Shown: positions 46,501-54,251 of the stretch, one piece after another
How positions within the stretch are numbered: the first letter of the stretch is position 1
Layout: each line of letters opens with the position of its first letter
Assembly: GCA_002633005.1 (NCBI GenBank)
Contig: NMRA01001105.1
Span: 1 to 54,251 of the forward strand
From: Phoronis australis
Lineage: Eukaryota; Phoronida; Phoronidae
DNA: 54,251 bases
Direction of reading: 5' to 3'
Made by a program: the position numbers and the translations under genes
Notes under the pieces: model-generated
The model's database searches: none
Seen by the model: only the letters and a program-made list of their open reading frames with translations
Told to the model about the DNA's origin: nothing

Positions 46501-49500
46501 GTATGTAAGAAGACCTTCTATTTTTTTCTTTTTCTGTCTCATTCAGCTTGGAGACACAAACATTATCAAGAAGAGTATTTAAAGAAGTATTGTTAGACTG
46601 TCTATATTTGTATGGATTTTCATAAAACGTTTTGGTTTCCTGAATAACCTCTTCTTCACTATTGGTTTTAGTATTGCCAGATTTCCACAAAAAAGGCATA
46701 AACTTACTTGTGTAATGCCTATTTTCCAAGTGAAGAAAATATTTGGAAGGCTTTTCACCTTCTTCAATCCATCTTGCTTTTGACTTAGTCATAAGACCTC
46801 TTAACTTATTTTGCCTTAGCTCGGTAAGTAAATTAATTTTTTGTTCCAGTAGTTCCCTGTCAAGGCCTTAGACTTTTTTCCAACAAGCTTACTTCTTTGA
46901 TAAGTTGCTGTTCAACTCTATCACTTTTTCTTTTTAAGTAAGTAGCAAACGAAATTGTTTTGCCGCGAATCTCCATCAACAACGTTTCAAGAAAAAGTTG
47001 ATCATTTATAGACAATTTTAAATCTGAATTACTTGTACTATCAACAGTCTGAATGTCGTCAGTCATATACTGTTCTTTAACTAATTAATAGTATTCTTGA
47101 CTGCAGCAATATACTCAGAGTTGTTTAGGAGAGAATTATTAAACTTCCAAATGATTTTGTACTCCTGGAAACATCACTTTAAAAAACGGTCACCATTGAA
47201 TGATCGGGACGGTAACCGAATTCTATTATTCAGTCGTCAATATCAGCTAAAAGGCTTTCAGAAATTAGAGAAAATCTAGTCTGGATCGTTTACATCCAGC
47301 TCTCCAAGTATATTCTTTACTACTGGGGTTACGTTTCCGCAACACATCAACAATAGACAAATCTGTACAAATCTCCATCAACTTAATCCGTGACTTCGGG
47401 TTATTAACCTGTCGATAATTAAGCGTGTCCTTAGACTGATCGAGAGCAAGATTAAAATCGCCTGCCCAAATAACAGAGTAATTTCCTATATCTTGAAATA
47501 TCTTGTTTTATTCTTTCAAAAAATGACGGCGAGTCCCTATTTGGACAAGACGTATCAATTAACGTAACTCTTGTCTCATTAATAGTAATATCCAAAGTTT
47601 ATTTGTTACCATTGTAGTCTTGCCTAATGTTATGTAATGTATACTCAAATGTGTTCTTAAAGAGGATCGCCACTTCAGGGAAGTTCGAGGTATTTGAATT
47701 AACTAAAAACATTCATATCCCCACATTGATCTAGTATTGTTTTCTTCTCTCTTAGTAAAGTGTGTGTCCTGTAGGCAATAGATGGAGTATTGTTTTTCTC
47801 GTAAATTATTAAGTACATCTTTTCGTTTTTCATGGAGACCCAGCCGTATGCAGTTCAATGACGTTACTTTAAGTTCACCTGTGATCATTACAACGGTTAT
47901 GCACATATATCAAATGACAATCAAATAATAATGGTACAATCCTGACCCATTCACACCACATACACACAAAACAAAACAAAAAAATACAAACACATCCACG
48001 AGCACATCATAGATTTCACAGAGTACAACGTCGATGTGAAATATGATGTAACATAGGATAGAAAACACTTGAAAACTGGTCCTCATGGTAAAGCTTACTT
48101 TCCCAGTATTTTTCATAATGAGACTATAATAAAAACATTTAGAAACATTGCCCACACGGTCTCATACGAAAAACAAGTAGAACGAAATTTAAGGATAAGT
48201 ACATTTCAGTAAAGTGATTTGGCTCTATAGTATGCGTTTGAGACTTGTCGGGACTCCCGCACTGAGCAAACAGGTCACACACATATTTAATAAAGTTATG
48301 AGAAATTTAAGTCAAGAAGAGTCAGATATCCATGTTGCACTTCACGAACGCTTCTCATGCAAAAATAAATGGAACACATTTACCGGGAACCGTCTGGTCA
48401 ACAATACTTTTCTACTGTATAAGAACCGAAAATGCCTATGTTAAAGTCATGAATACGTAATAATCCAGCTAGCAGACGAAGACTTTAATACAAAAACTGA
48501 AGAATTTGACTTCACTAGCCTAACTTTACTAAGCTGAAATTGTGTAAGTAGATAGTATCTTGAAATTTTATTTTTATGGCTATCAAAGCGTCTGCAAGCT
48601 TGCATTCGCCGAAGGAAGTTATTTTGGTTTAGTCGATTTAACTTTTACCGGCTCCAAAGGTGATAATTGATTATTAATTTTGGTAGGAACTGGAGGCTAT
48701 TTATAGCTCGATAACATGCTCGGCAAATACAAGCCGTAACAAATAACTGTGTAGGGATTGGTCTTAAGCAGGAAATAAAGATTGCAAATAGATTATGTGG
48801 TGTTCTTTGACAATGACGCACAATTACTGTGGGCAGTTTTGCAGAACAAAATGAAGATAAAACATAAGTGTGATGCCTTACAATATAAAATGAATACAAC
48901 ATGTACATGTTATGACAGAAGGTGGCAGCACTCGCCGGTGTAAGTTAACAATCACTACATATTAAAATCTTAAGGGCCACTTTTTTGACTAGAGGACAAC
49001 TGTAGACCAATTTCGAAGCGATCTAAACTTTCGTGACGGAGGACAGAATTGCGGCAGCTCTTACATATTCGATATTGTTATATTTACCTGAGCATCAGTA
49101 TGACTGATACGGTAACTTACGGTTGCATGATGGTGCTGAAATCGGACTCCACGATCCCGCACCATTACATGTAGAACGGTTGCGTCCCACAAGTTCATAA
49201 CCCGGATGACAAATAAATGTAACACTGTCTCCTGGCTTGTGACCATCTAGCTGTATTTCGCCATTTGCAATGTTAGTAATTGGTAATGGCGGACAGCGAA
49301 CGATTTCTGAAACTATAATCAAGGTTCTTTACTAAAAGTCTGAAACTGTTACGGCAAACTGCTGAGAATGATTAGAATGATCGACATAGTTTGGTATGAA
49401 GAAGGCTTCACGTGACCTGTGGTATACATATTTTAAGCACATAAAAATATGCTCGTGAAACGCTGCAGAAAGATCACTATTTGTCAATTGCCACAAAAGG

Positions 49501-52500
49501 GCACAACAGAAGTCAAATGTTTACAGTTTCAGGAGAACGTTTTCAAGTTTCTGAGAAATTCTTGGTAGAACTTATACATCCAGTGACGCAAGCGCAGTAC
49601 TTGCACCCCCCTTTCATGTTCACCAATCGTCAACTCACAGTAAATTAGTATGCATCACATGTAACTGCTTGAAGTCATTTCCGAATATATGCTACAATGA
49701 AGTGTTCACGTGTTGTGAGTGAACGTTTTTGTTTACATTTAACACCTTTTCGCGGAATAAGTAATTGAAAATTTGCGACAATCTAAAAACGAGAGCGCTC
49801 GGAGGAGCGACACTTGGCGGAACTAATCGAAAAGACGACGATGAGGGAGACGACGACAATCAAGACGATCACGGCGGCAATTATGAATAAGACGATAACA
49901 CGATAACATTCATGTGACTAGCGAACAAATCAAATAGAGAGCATACATTCAACTACATTAAAGAACAATAGATGGCGCAACATGACGGACGAGCCATGCT
50001 TTAAAGTAGGACAGTGCTGGCTGGGTCAGTCTGCGTCAACTAGGCATAACCAAAACAAAGTGAACTGAAAGCCAGCCACCTGCGCGTTGCAGAGGAACAA
50101 CGGTATCCGAAAATCTCGAATAATTCGAAAAGTAGACGTTGTAGCGCAAAATGGAAAATATCTTCTGAAAGCCCGTTCAAATCTCTATCTAAAGTGGTAG
50201 TTTGGCAAAAATCCAAAAAATTTTCGAGAAAATTGAAAATTTGCCGTTTTTTTTTGAAATTCAAAGTCAAATAACTCGAAAACGGAAAGTCTGAGAAATA
50301 CGCTCTCGCAGACTTTTTGAAAGGCCATACTTCAAGGAATCCACATGCAAAAATTCACGTCATTTGCTCTTCCCATAAAAAATGCGACACCAGAGCGATT
50401 GAAATCGTGTGAACATGCGCCACAGCCGCCATCTTGAAAGTGACTTCCGGTTCAATAATTTCTTATAAAAGCTTATTAAACTCAACAAACACGTGACCAG
50501 TTTGAAAGTGATTGGTTTGCAATTGCGCCCTCTACAGGAGAAAACGTTTTTAGCCATATTTCGGGGTGCGCATGCGCCACGTCCAATATTTCCGCCATCT
50601 TTGACCGGAAGTCAACGATTTTCTGCAAAATTGTAGTACATGCGCTGTAATATATTCGTACAGATTTTCAGCCATGTAGGTCGAAAAATGCTGCCTCTAC
50701 GAGTATTTGACTGTGAAATCGGATACAAAATGGCCGCCACGTCCGCCATTTTGTATCCGATCATGACCAAAAACAAAAGGCTTCTAAAACTTTCCGATCT
50801 ACACGTTGTGTGCAAATTTCGTGAAAATCGGACCAAGATTGCGACCTGTAGAGTGCGAACAAAAAAAAAACTTGACGACAGATCAACATACTTGTCGGAA
50901 CTCGAAGAATTCCGCCAACTAATAAGCAATTTGCGTAGCACTTTATAACCGGTAGTAGTGCGTTGCATTTCAAACAATGTTCATGAACCCACTCTTGGAT
51001 GACAGAGACAATCAAGCTAATCTAAAGAAGGAACGTAAATCTATAATCAGCCATTCTGAATTGTTGTAGAAGAAATGTTCGTTGTTGTATCTGATATCAT
51101 TTTTGCAAAGAACAATCATCAACCCAGGTCTCGATATAAATCACCATCCTAGGTTGTGAACGCTCAAAAGTGCCACTGACTGTTCAAAGGTGCATTTCAA
51201 AGTCTGTGCCGATACGCTAAGCCTCGGGCGTATTCATACACATGAAAGTTGAGCTTTATCGTACTTTCGATAAGCCTGAATTGATTGACAAGTTGCTTTG
51301 ATAAATTTAGGGTCTTTGGTAGACAAAATCGATTGGGCGCAGCGTGAAAATTGTAGATGTAAATACATGTACATGTAGGCGGCAAAGAAGTAACAAATTT
51401 GTCGAAAGATTGTTGTTATACATGTACACCTGTAGCTAGTCACAAACAGCCATTTTGGAGTTCAGGAGAGACAGCTGCGGACCCCGCACGGGAATGCTCA
51501 GAATAGGCCTATGTACTTGTGGAGCATTATATTGACATCGGAAAGGATAGCTTTGGTTATACCATGTAAATCTGAGTGAGCGTATTAAGGTCATACCGAT
51601 ACTCGAAATATCGTTTTACATGTACTCACACCCTTGATACCAGCACTACCATGCACCTCAGAAATTCTCTTTTCGTCAAGGCTTTTGTGCCCAGTGCACT
51701 AGTAATTAAATATGGATAGTTTTTACCGTTTTATAACGGATATGGCAATTTCAGTCATATTTTATTGTAAAAAATTATACTTGAATACAACGCACAGGCA
51801 CGTGCTTTCTTGTCGCGATACAAGCGCATCAAGACTGATGCACTTAAAAGGCGGATAAGCCTACGCCTGGCCTAAGTAATCACCATTCGCAGAACACACG
51901 TTGCTCACTTTAATGGCAGGGAATGCAATCGACATGTACATGCAGCATGGCGTTGGACCTTACCACGGATGGAGACACTTAAAACATTGCGTTCGGGCAG
52001 CAAAACTGAAAGCGATATAAGAATAAGGGTAAAAGTGTCCACGAACTTATAAATGCGTGACGAGGACTATAAATAACTTCTTACGTTGATAACGGCTGCC
52101 TTTTGTGTGTATACCGCACCATATTGACCACTAAGTCTCACCTTGCTCTAAAGTTTGGACGGCCTCGTTGAATGTATCTTCGGCTTGTTTTGTACTCTTG
52201 GCTATCATGGTATTATTTGTAGTTATCAAGTCGTATAAACATTCTGAACTATTGCCACAGATGCTGCGTTGTTCTGCTGTGACGATTTTCGAGGACAAAA
52301 GCTCGTCTACGAATGTTGGCTCGAATTCCCTTCGGCTTTGAGAGTTGTAGAAGTCGTAATCCTTGCCAGGAGAGTATGTAAATAAGGAATCATTGGCTTC
52401 AACACGCCCTAGGAAATTAAGAGCAGACCATATAAAAGACAGCGCAGCATAAAATTGAACACTTTCAAATTCTTAAATTGAAACTTAAATGAAAAATGAG

Positions 52501-53157
52501 TAATGCAACCGAAATGAATATTTTCGGAATAAGCAGGTGATGCAGTTTTTATATATCAACATTAAAAATGACTAAACTGAATATCAGGCGCATAATCTAA
52601 CACGTGGGTTGTTATTCCCCGATTCGCGTTACGCAGACGAATGCACGGGGTTTTTATTAAACAATGGCGTTTGTTGAAGGTGCATGTACACCTAGTTTAA
52701 TTGGAAAAGGCGAAAACACGTATTTTAGCCCGACTAAACGGGGGTACGTTTCTCACGCAACACCGTAGTTTTGTAGTTTTATAGAGGATCGTAAATTAGC
52801 ATATAAAATCGAAAAGCCTCTGCGACAGAGGTCTAACAAAAGCGAGACTGTCTGGTATTGGACTGAAAAACGAACACTCGCCACCGTGTGGAAATCCTCG
52901 GGTAGTTTTATAGCCTCACGTTACTCCTCGGAGGTGTTTCATATCTGCGCTTTTGCAATGTTCAATCAGACTGGCGCTAGTCATGTGACACGCGCGCAAA
53001 AACATGATAATCAACAGTTTCAACTTGAACATACAACTCTCTCCAAATGCGTGTATCTGCTTCGCGGCTGCGTCGTGATGTAGCGTAGTTCCGTTAGGAT
53101 ACATGAAGTCGTCGGATGCATTTCCGTTCCACACTCCCAGAAGTCCCCGTGTGTTAT
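34264..53157 (-). CDS. VWD-sushi-SEA-sushi-EGF transmembrane protein, 3' portion (16 exons)
   Basis: Minus-strand spliced gene; exons are listed below. Joined order: VWD tail, linker with two Cys, sushi 1, a six-exon sushi array, SEA domain in three exons, another sushi, calcium-binding EGF, transmembrane helix, cytoplasmic tail with stop at 34,264-34,266. The VWD tail and linker resemble the post-VWD region of MUC4, SUSD2 and insect Mesh. The SEA domain retains the G-S autoproteolysis site known from mucins. Predicted role (inference): a large cell-surface, adhesion or barrier protein whose ectodomain may be cleaved in the SEA domain yet stay attached. Nearly every intron is phase 1, the usual mark of exon-shuffled extracellular modules. 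The 5' end, with signal peptide and probably NIDO/AMOP/VWD parts, would lie beyond the window. Confidence 0.85.
34892..35042 (-). CDS. Transmembrane exon
   Basis: 151 nt, acceptor TTTTCAG, donor GTAAGTACTA; phase 1 in, phase 2 out. A short polar stretch is followed by a hydrophobic helix, IMGGISAALVLLIVFVAVIG, then a basic stop-transfer RLCRKRK. This fixes a type I orientation: modules outside, tail inside. Confidence 0.88.
35279..35527 (+). pseudogene. Degraded ORF, left half of THAP element
   Basis: ATG at 35,279 in an ACAATGGCGG context. The frame stops once at 35,315-35,317 and is then open to TAA at 35,525. The peptide after the stop is acidic at first, then contains AAYFSTLSLMNWILPREKR and PRARRVNPVIQQ. 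I do not recognise it; it may be an accessory transposon ORF. Confidence 0.35.
35561..35856 (-). pseudogene. THAP domain, frameshifted
   Basis: Read on the minus strand, one frame gives KRCVSGACSNSSQAENVSVF and, after a one-base shift, another gives PKDTKVAQKWHDFVRRTR, W, and LCSAHFEDSCF. Together these are the C2CH THAP signature (C-x4-C, W, C-x2-H-F). The frame ends shortly after, before the AVPTIF end of the family, so only the DNA-binding module is represented and it is broken. Confidence 0.7.
36987..37109 (-). CDS. Calcium-binding EGF-like domain exon
   Basis: 123 nt, acceptor CTTCCAG, donor GTACAGATGA; phase 1-1. Encodes VDECSIGLYNCDPDALC, then DTDGSYSCTCRNGYMG, GTFC. Six Cys, the DEC start and D.DGSY.C pattern are those of a calcium-binding EGF module with the Asp/Asn hydroxylation-type consensus. 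Confidence 0.9.
37297..37703. mobile_element. MITE with ~45-bp inverted ends (GGTCCCGGTCTC)
   Basis: Left end CTGGTCCCGGTCTCTAATCT, then TT.TACTCGAAA; the right end mirrors it as TTCGAGTAAAAAGATTGGAG + ACCGGGCCC. The inside is full of ACTCGAAA/TTTCGAGT words and can fold. It lies in the intron between the sushi (38,092) and EGF (37,109) exons. Target-site duplication unclear. Confidence 0.7.
38092..38271 (-). CDS. Sushi domain after SEA
   Basis: 180 nt, acceptor ATTCCAG, donor GTAAGTTGAC; phase 1-1. Encodes IDCSKPRGEDI, SSFTYGYALTYICKPGYERK, TLKCLSDATWNG, LQC. This is a complete four-Cys sushi domain, distinct in sequence from the six-copy array. Confidence 0.88.
38414..38586 (-). CDS. SEA domain exon 3 with G-S cleavage loop
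   Basis: 173 nt, acceptor GTTTAG, donor GTACTTTTAC; phase 2 in, phase 1 out. Encodes NGSLFVDLQLLLTGNLTSHD, then KMKATVQAVDATFAVNS. The GS followed by hydrophobic residues matches the GSxxx autoproteolysis site of SEA domains (for example in MUC1), and an alternating strand and helix follow. Self-cleavage is inferred from the motif. Confidence 0.82.
38830..38891 (-). CDS. SEA domain exon 2
   Basis: 62 nt, acceptor TTTCTAG, donor GTAAGAATA; phase 0 in, phase 2 out. Encodes LIQRYSEAIKHFKDIRITHL and R. This is the helix and the strand that leads into the cleavage loop of the SEA domain. Confidence 0.78.
39798..39910 (-). CDS. SEA domain exon 1
   Basis: Acceptor CTTGCAG, donor GTGAGTACAC; phase 1 in, phase 0 out, 113 nt. 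Encodes SRVNITMRLSLEYKANYKNL, SDPVTQLLLKDLYTA. This is the first strand and helix of a SEA domain (hydrophobic strand, then a helix with Y..L). It joins to 38,891 in frame. Confidence 0.8.
40313..40445. repeat. ~80-bp direct repeat, two diverged copies
   Basis: GTGGGGCGTAGGCAAACGTA + GGCGCAGCCAA and GTGGGGCGTAAGAGCAAGTA + GTTGCAGCCAA are parallel copies, each followed by a T-rich stretch. Confidence 0.5.
41042..41218 (-). CDS. Sushi array exon 6 of 6
   Basis: 177 nt, acceptor TTTTAAG, donor GTACGTGATT, phase 1-1. Encodes KKCGPPSANTNSSVRSTSQE, YEGVATYWCDTGFEMSGGNV, RICSSEGNWTG, LECS. The acceptor is AAG rather than CAG but still a legal AG. It is followed by the SEA exons. Confidence 0.87.
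41407..41582 (-). CDS. Sushi array exon 5 of 6, damaged splice acceptor
   Basis: The reading frame is intact: TCGDPNINPNSMVTSTSHEY, EGVASYSCDAGYEQSGGNV, RFCDVGAQWTG, MECS, then a good GTAGGTAG donor. At the 5' edge the sisters read TGCAG|GAAAG, whereas this copy reads TGCAAGAAAG, so the invariant AG is lost and the next AG is one base further in. Splicing there gives 176 nt and breaks the phase-1-1 symmetry. Either the exon is skipped (harmless in frame), the base is an error or polymorphism, or the copy is dying. Confidence 0.75.
41836..42012 (-). CDS. Sushi array exon 4 of 6
   Basis: 177 nt, acceptor ATTTCAG, donor GTACGTAATG, phase 1-1. Encodes KKCGAPPLNANSSASSTSQE, YEGLATYSCNAGFEHSGGNV, RFCGTDGKWTG, VTCS. 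All sushi cysteines are present. Confidence 0.88.
42167..42343 (-). CDS. Sushi array exon 3 of 6
   Basis: 177 nt, acceptor CTTGCAG, donor GTAAGTAAAT, phase 1-1. Encodes KKCGRPTANANSTVTTTSEM, YEGVATYSCDDGFEQSGGNV, RICDADARWNG, VECS. All four Cys and the Trp are kept. Confidence 0.88.
42532..42708 (-). CDS. Sushi array exon 2 of 6
   Basis: 177 nt, acceptor ATTTCAG, donor GTACGTGACA, phase 1-1. Encodes KKCGPPPFDVNSSVSSTSQE, YEGVATYSCEVGFQQSGGNI, RLCGTDGNWTG, LECS. The intron separating it from the previous array exon is only 164 bp. Confidence 0.88.
42873..43049 (-). CDS. Sushi array exon 1 of 6
   Basis: 177 nt, acceptor ATTTCAG, donor GTACGTAACG, phase 1-1. Encodes KHCGPPPFNANSSVNS, YQGVATYSCNAGFDQSGGNL, RICDTDGTWSG, IECS. 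Four Cys and the sushi Trp are present, with two N-glycosylation sequons (NSS, NLT). Nearest array member to the LINE-bearing intron. Confidence 0.88.
43607..43645 (+). ncRNA. Hammerhead-ribozyme-like motif
   Basis: CTGATGA (43,607-43,613), perfect 5-bp stem II GGTGT/ACACC (43,615-43,619 with 43,631-43,635), GAAA (43,636-43,639), then palindromic ACATGT and C. It has a complete consensus core with a minimal self-complementary stem III. Stem I can form TT/AA plus CTC/GAG around a bulge. Best-preserved motif in the window. No Penelope ORF is recognised beside it. Confidence 0.55.
44318..46115 (-). pseudogene. LINE reverse transcriptase and C-terminal region (three pieces)
   Basis: Piece 1 (45,423-46,115) contains LLLIDFEKAFDSLSWNF, RGCTQGDPLSPYNFILCAEI, the catalytic QYADDTSIT, NVDKTKAIWFGS and FRFLGVDF, i.e. 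RT blocks from the first catalytic Asp to the thumb. Piece 2 (44,728-45,396) is the connection region with RFVWQARFDKIKRTTC and GGIQM. Piece 3 (44,318-44,737) has RWFQFRILYRI, CSFCNKGPETLSHLF. YADD is intact. Breaks between pieces at about 45,400 and 44,735 disable the protein. Confidence 0.88.
46442..47906 (-). pseudogene. LINE endonuclease-to-RT linker, broken frames
   Basis: The endonuclease part reads LKVTSLNCIRLGLHEKRKDV then WGYECF, followed by broken frames with AGDFNLALDQSKDT-like sequence near 47,430-47,470. The part before RT has SKARWIEEGEKPSKYFLHLE and YTSKF at 46,700-46,792, a phrase common in this LINE group. Confidence 0.75.
49121..49306 (-). CDS. Sushi (CCP) domain 1 exon
   Basis: Acceptor GTTTCAG, donor GTAAGTTACC; phase 1-1, 186 nt. 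Encodes a canonical sushi domain: RCPPLP, GDSVTFICHPGYELVG, STCNGAGSWS, APSC, with four cysteines and the Trp before the last one. Its sequence is clearly different from the array below (older, non-array copy), matching the sushi that follows VWD in SUSD2/Mesh-like proteins. Confidence 0.9.
49800..49925 (-). other. Possible orphan transmembrane-encoding stretch
   Basis: On the minus strand a frame reads RVIVLFIIAAVIVLIVVVSL, then IVVFSISSAKCRSSERSR, F and stop. It resembles a membrane exon but its phase-0 acceptor does not fit the phase-1 exon upstream. The plus strand is simply GACGA-rich, so a chance low-complexity frame is possible. Confidence 0.2.
50410..50640. promoter_or_regulatory. Paired YY1-like / ETS-like site cluster
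   Basis: CCGCCATCTTGAAAGTGACT followed by TCCGG at 50,427, and TCCGCCATCTTTGACCGGAA at 50,592, each put a YY1-type GCCATCTT beside a CCGGAA-type ETS core. A GCATGCGC word lies between. Such clusters occur in promoters, but no transcript is supported here and it may belong to a repeat. Confidence 0.3.
50718..50761. repeat. Perfect 17-bp hairpin (ATCGGATACAAAATGGC)
   Basis: ATCGGATACAAAATGGC (50,718-50,734) is exactly mirrored at 50,745-50,761 around a 10-bp GC-rich loop. Both strands therefore read the same peptide-like words, which explains the opposing ORFs here. Confidence 0.9.
52142..52408 (-). CDS. Post-VWD linker exon (SLFTY, CG...C)
   Basis: Acceptor TTTCCTAG, donor CAAGGTGAGA; phase 1-1, 267 nt. 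Encodes RVEANDSLFTYSPGKDYDFY, F.PTFVDELL, then ICGNSSECLYDLITTNNTMI and an acidic helix ending TLEQ. The SLFxY, FxPxF and CGxxxxCLxDxxxT arrangement is what follows VWD in MUC4, SUSD2 and Mesh. There are at least two N-glycosylation sequons. Confidence 0.8.
53038..53157 (-). CDS. VWD-domain C-terminal exon
   Basis: Minus-strand exon, acceptor TTTCAG, donor GTTGTATG (weak); phase 1-1, 120 nt. Encodes TRGLLGVWNGNASDDFMYPN, then FGE. GLLGxWNxxxxDDFxxPxG is the conserved end of the von Willebrand type D module in MUC4/SUSD2/Mesh-like proteins. Upstream VWD exons are outside the window. Confidence 0.82.
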
Positions 53158-54251
53158 CTGAAATGAAAGCACCATCATTTTTAGGCACATGTTATTCACC
53201 ATTGATTGCCAAATTCAATTTCAGACACTTTAGAGATTTAATAATCCGCGTGAATGTACAGTATCTTTTTCAAGTATTCCGGCGGTTTGTCCCAACAAAT
53301 GTTTGTACATGTAATTCGTATACGATTACCTTTTGCCTAAGCAGGCCTCTGAAGCAAATCGGAATGCTCGTTTAGCTGTGGAAATTTCACCAAATAGTCC
53401 AAGCCCTCATAATTTACAGCAATGGTACTGAATATTGGTGAAATCTGAATACAGAACCTTGGCCCTGCTTTTGCCTTATCCAAAATGTTTTACAGCTTTT
53501 TGGTTTTTCGAAATTAACAGCATTGCTGTCAAAAAACAAGCCTCGAATCGCCTGTCTTAGAAATTTAAACGTTCATCTTTTGGTCCAAAGCTGTGGTTTT
53601 AGAGGCCTATTTAGACAATGAGGCAACTTCCTATAGCGTTAGGTAATTGCAACTTTTTTTTTAAAATCTTACTGAAATTTAAGCGAATCAATTTCTCAAC
53701 GGGTTGATAGATCTGTTCATATATCTCTTCGGTACAATCAAGTATGTTTTACTCCACCTAATTATAACCACGTCTCCACGATTTATTATATAAACCCCGA
53801 TATTGGGTTCGAAAGCTTTAATTTAAACAACAATGTACATGTTTTGCAAACAATAGGGCAGATTCAAACTAGATTTACATGTACGTGTATAGCGCATCTG
53901 AACAAAAGCAATAAACAGTAAGTGTTATAAAGTGACTTAAATTTACGTGTACATGTAATTTCTGCATTATATAATTCTCAACACTTAAGAGCATGTTCGC
54001 GAATGGACCAGGCAGAGGGTGATAAACGCTATGTCACAGATTCTCTTTATATTTTGTCTGTGAGATGACACTGACCCCACTGACTCCAGACCACCTTTAT
54101 TTTTTTTCAAAACGCCCCCTTTTGGTTTCCATGGATACTATTTGTTTCCGACAAGTTTTCAGCCTGGCGGCACTCAAGTTTTAGTAAAATTCCGACAGTT
54201 AAGTTACGCAGTGGAAGTAACGTTGAAATATTGAACCTGTGTTATTGATCA
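53158..54251. other. Intron upstream of VWD exon; no exon recognised
   Basis: AT-rich; several ACATGTACATGTA-type words. Earlier exons of the VWD-sushi gene are expected beyond the right edge. Confidence 0.4.

Larger units (their letters stand above)
44060..48180 (-). mobile_element. Tx1/L1-type LINE, near full length but decayed
   Basis: Inserted in the 6-kb intron between sushi 1 (49,121) and the array (43,049), same strand as the gene. In order on the minus strand: a T-rich 5' leader (to about 47,910), endonuclease start TSLNCIRLGLHEKRKDVLNN with LQDTHFTKREEN (47,700-47,900), reverse transcriptase (next entry), a C-terminal region with RWFQFRILYRIIATNNFLVK and C-x2-C, and a 3' region with AATAAA near 44,110. 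Frameshifts and stops divide the ORF. ORF1 not seen. Clade is inferred from the RT and C-terminal phrases. Confidence 0.85.

Noticed and set aside
50612-50977. Opposing 100-120-codon ORFs
   Set aside because: Both read through the 17-bp hairpin, which explains their similar central words; no domain recognised.

Overview
This is animal (invertebrate deuterostome-like) nuclear DNA. Genes are split by GT-AG introns, there are no bacterial-style operons, and the window carries many transposable-element relics. The domain repertoire (tandem C-type lectin domains; VWD/sushi/SEA/EGF membrane proteins), the many TACATGTA-type words and the dense MITE, LINE and Penelope content fit a lancelet (amphioxus) best. 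That assignment is inference, not proof.

Left part (1-12.4 kb, + strand): the 3' part of a multi-domain C-type lectin gene. Eleven exons cover the tail of one CTLD, two complete CTLDs and parts of others, joined by Pro/Thr-rich linkers. Splice phases match at most junctions. The last CTLD keeps the EPN and WND sugar/calcium motifs. One CTLD (4,205-4,465) has no clear second half, and its exon ends in the same phase and at the same domain position as the exon at 6,373-6,556, so both could splice to the shared half at 7,414. Introns hold a hAT-like MITE, a hairpin-ended repeat, a head-to-head tRNA-SINE pair and a 51-bp minisatellite beside a Tc1-like end.

Middle (12.4-34.2 kb): no confident host gene. 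It contains AT-rich satellites, inverted-repeat elements (a 1.7-kb foldback with ~0.3-kb arms), a decayed Penelope-like reverse transcriptase, a second Penelope 3' end with a GIY-YIG-type tail, and hammerhead-ribozyme-like motifs.

Right part (34.2-53.2 kb, - strand): sixteen exons of a membrane protein running VWD tail, MUC4/SUSD2/Mesh-type linker, one sushi, an array of six near-identical sushi exons (five of 177 nt, one of 176), a three-exon SEA domain with its G-S cleavage site, another sushi, a calcium-binding EGF, one transmembrane helix and an 88-codon final exon with the stop. Almost all exons are phase 1-1, so domains can be skipped or duplicated without frame loss. One array exon has a splice-acceptor lesion that would shift the frame by one base. 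A ~4-kb Tx1/L1-type LINE sits antisense to the window (same strand as the gene) in its largest intron, and a THAP-containing inverted-repeat element sits between the EGF and TM exons.

The two host genes converge. Both encode secreted or surface multi-domain proteins with adhesion or recognition domains. The features most worth following are the hammerhead-like motifs of the Penelope/SINE family, the alternative lectin halves and the young sushi array.
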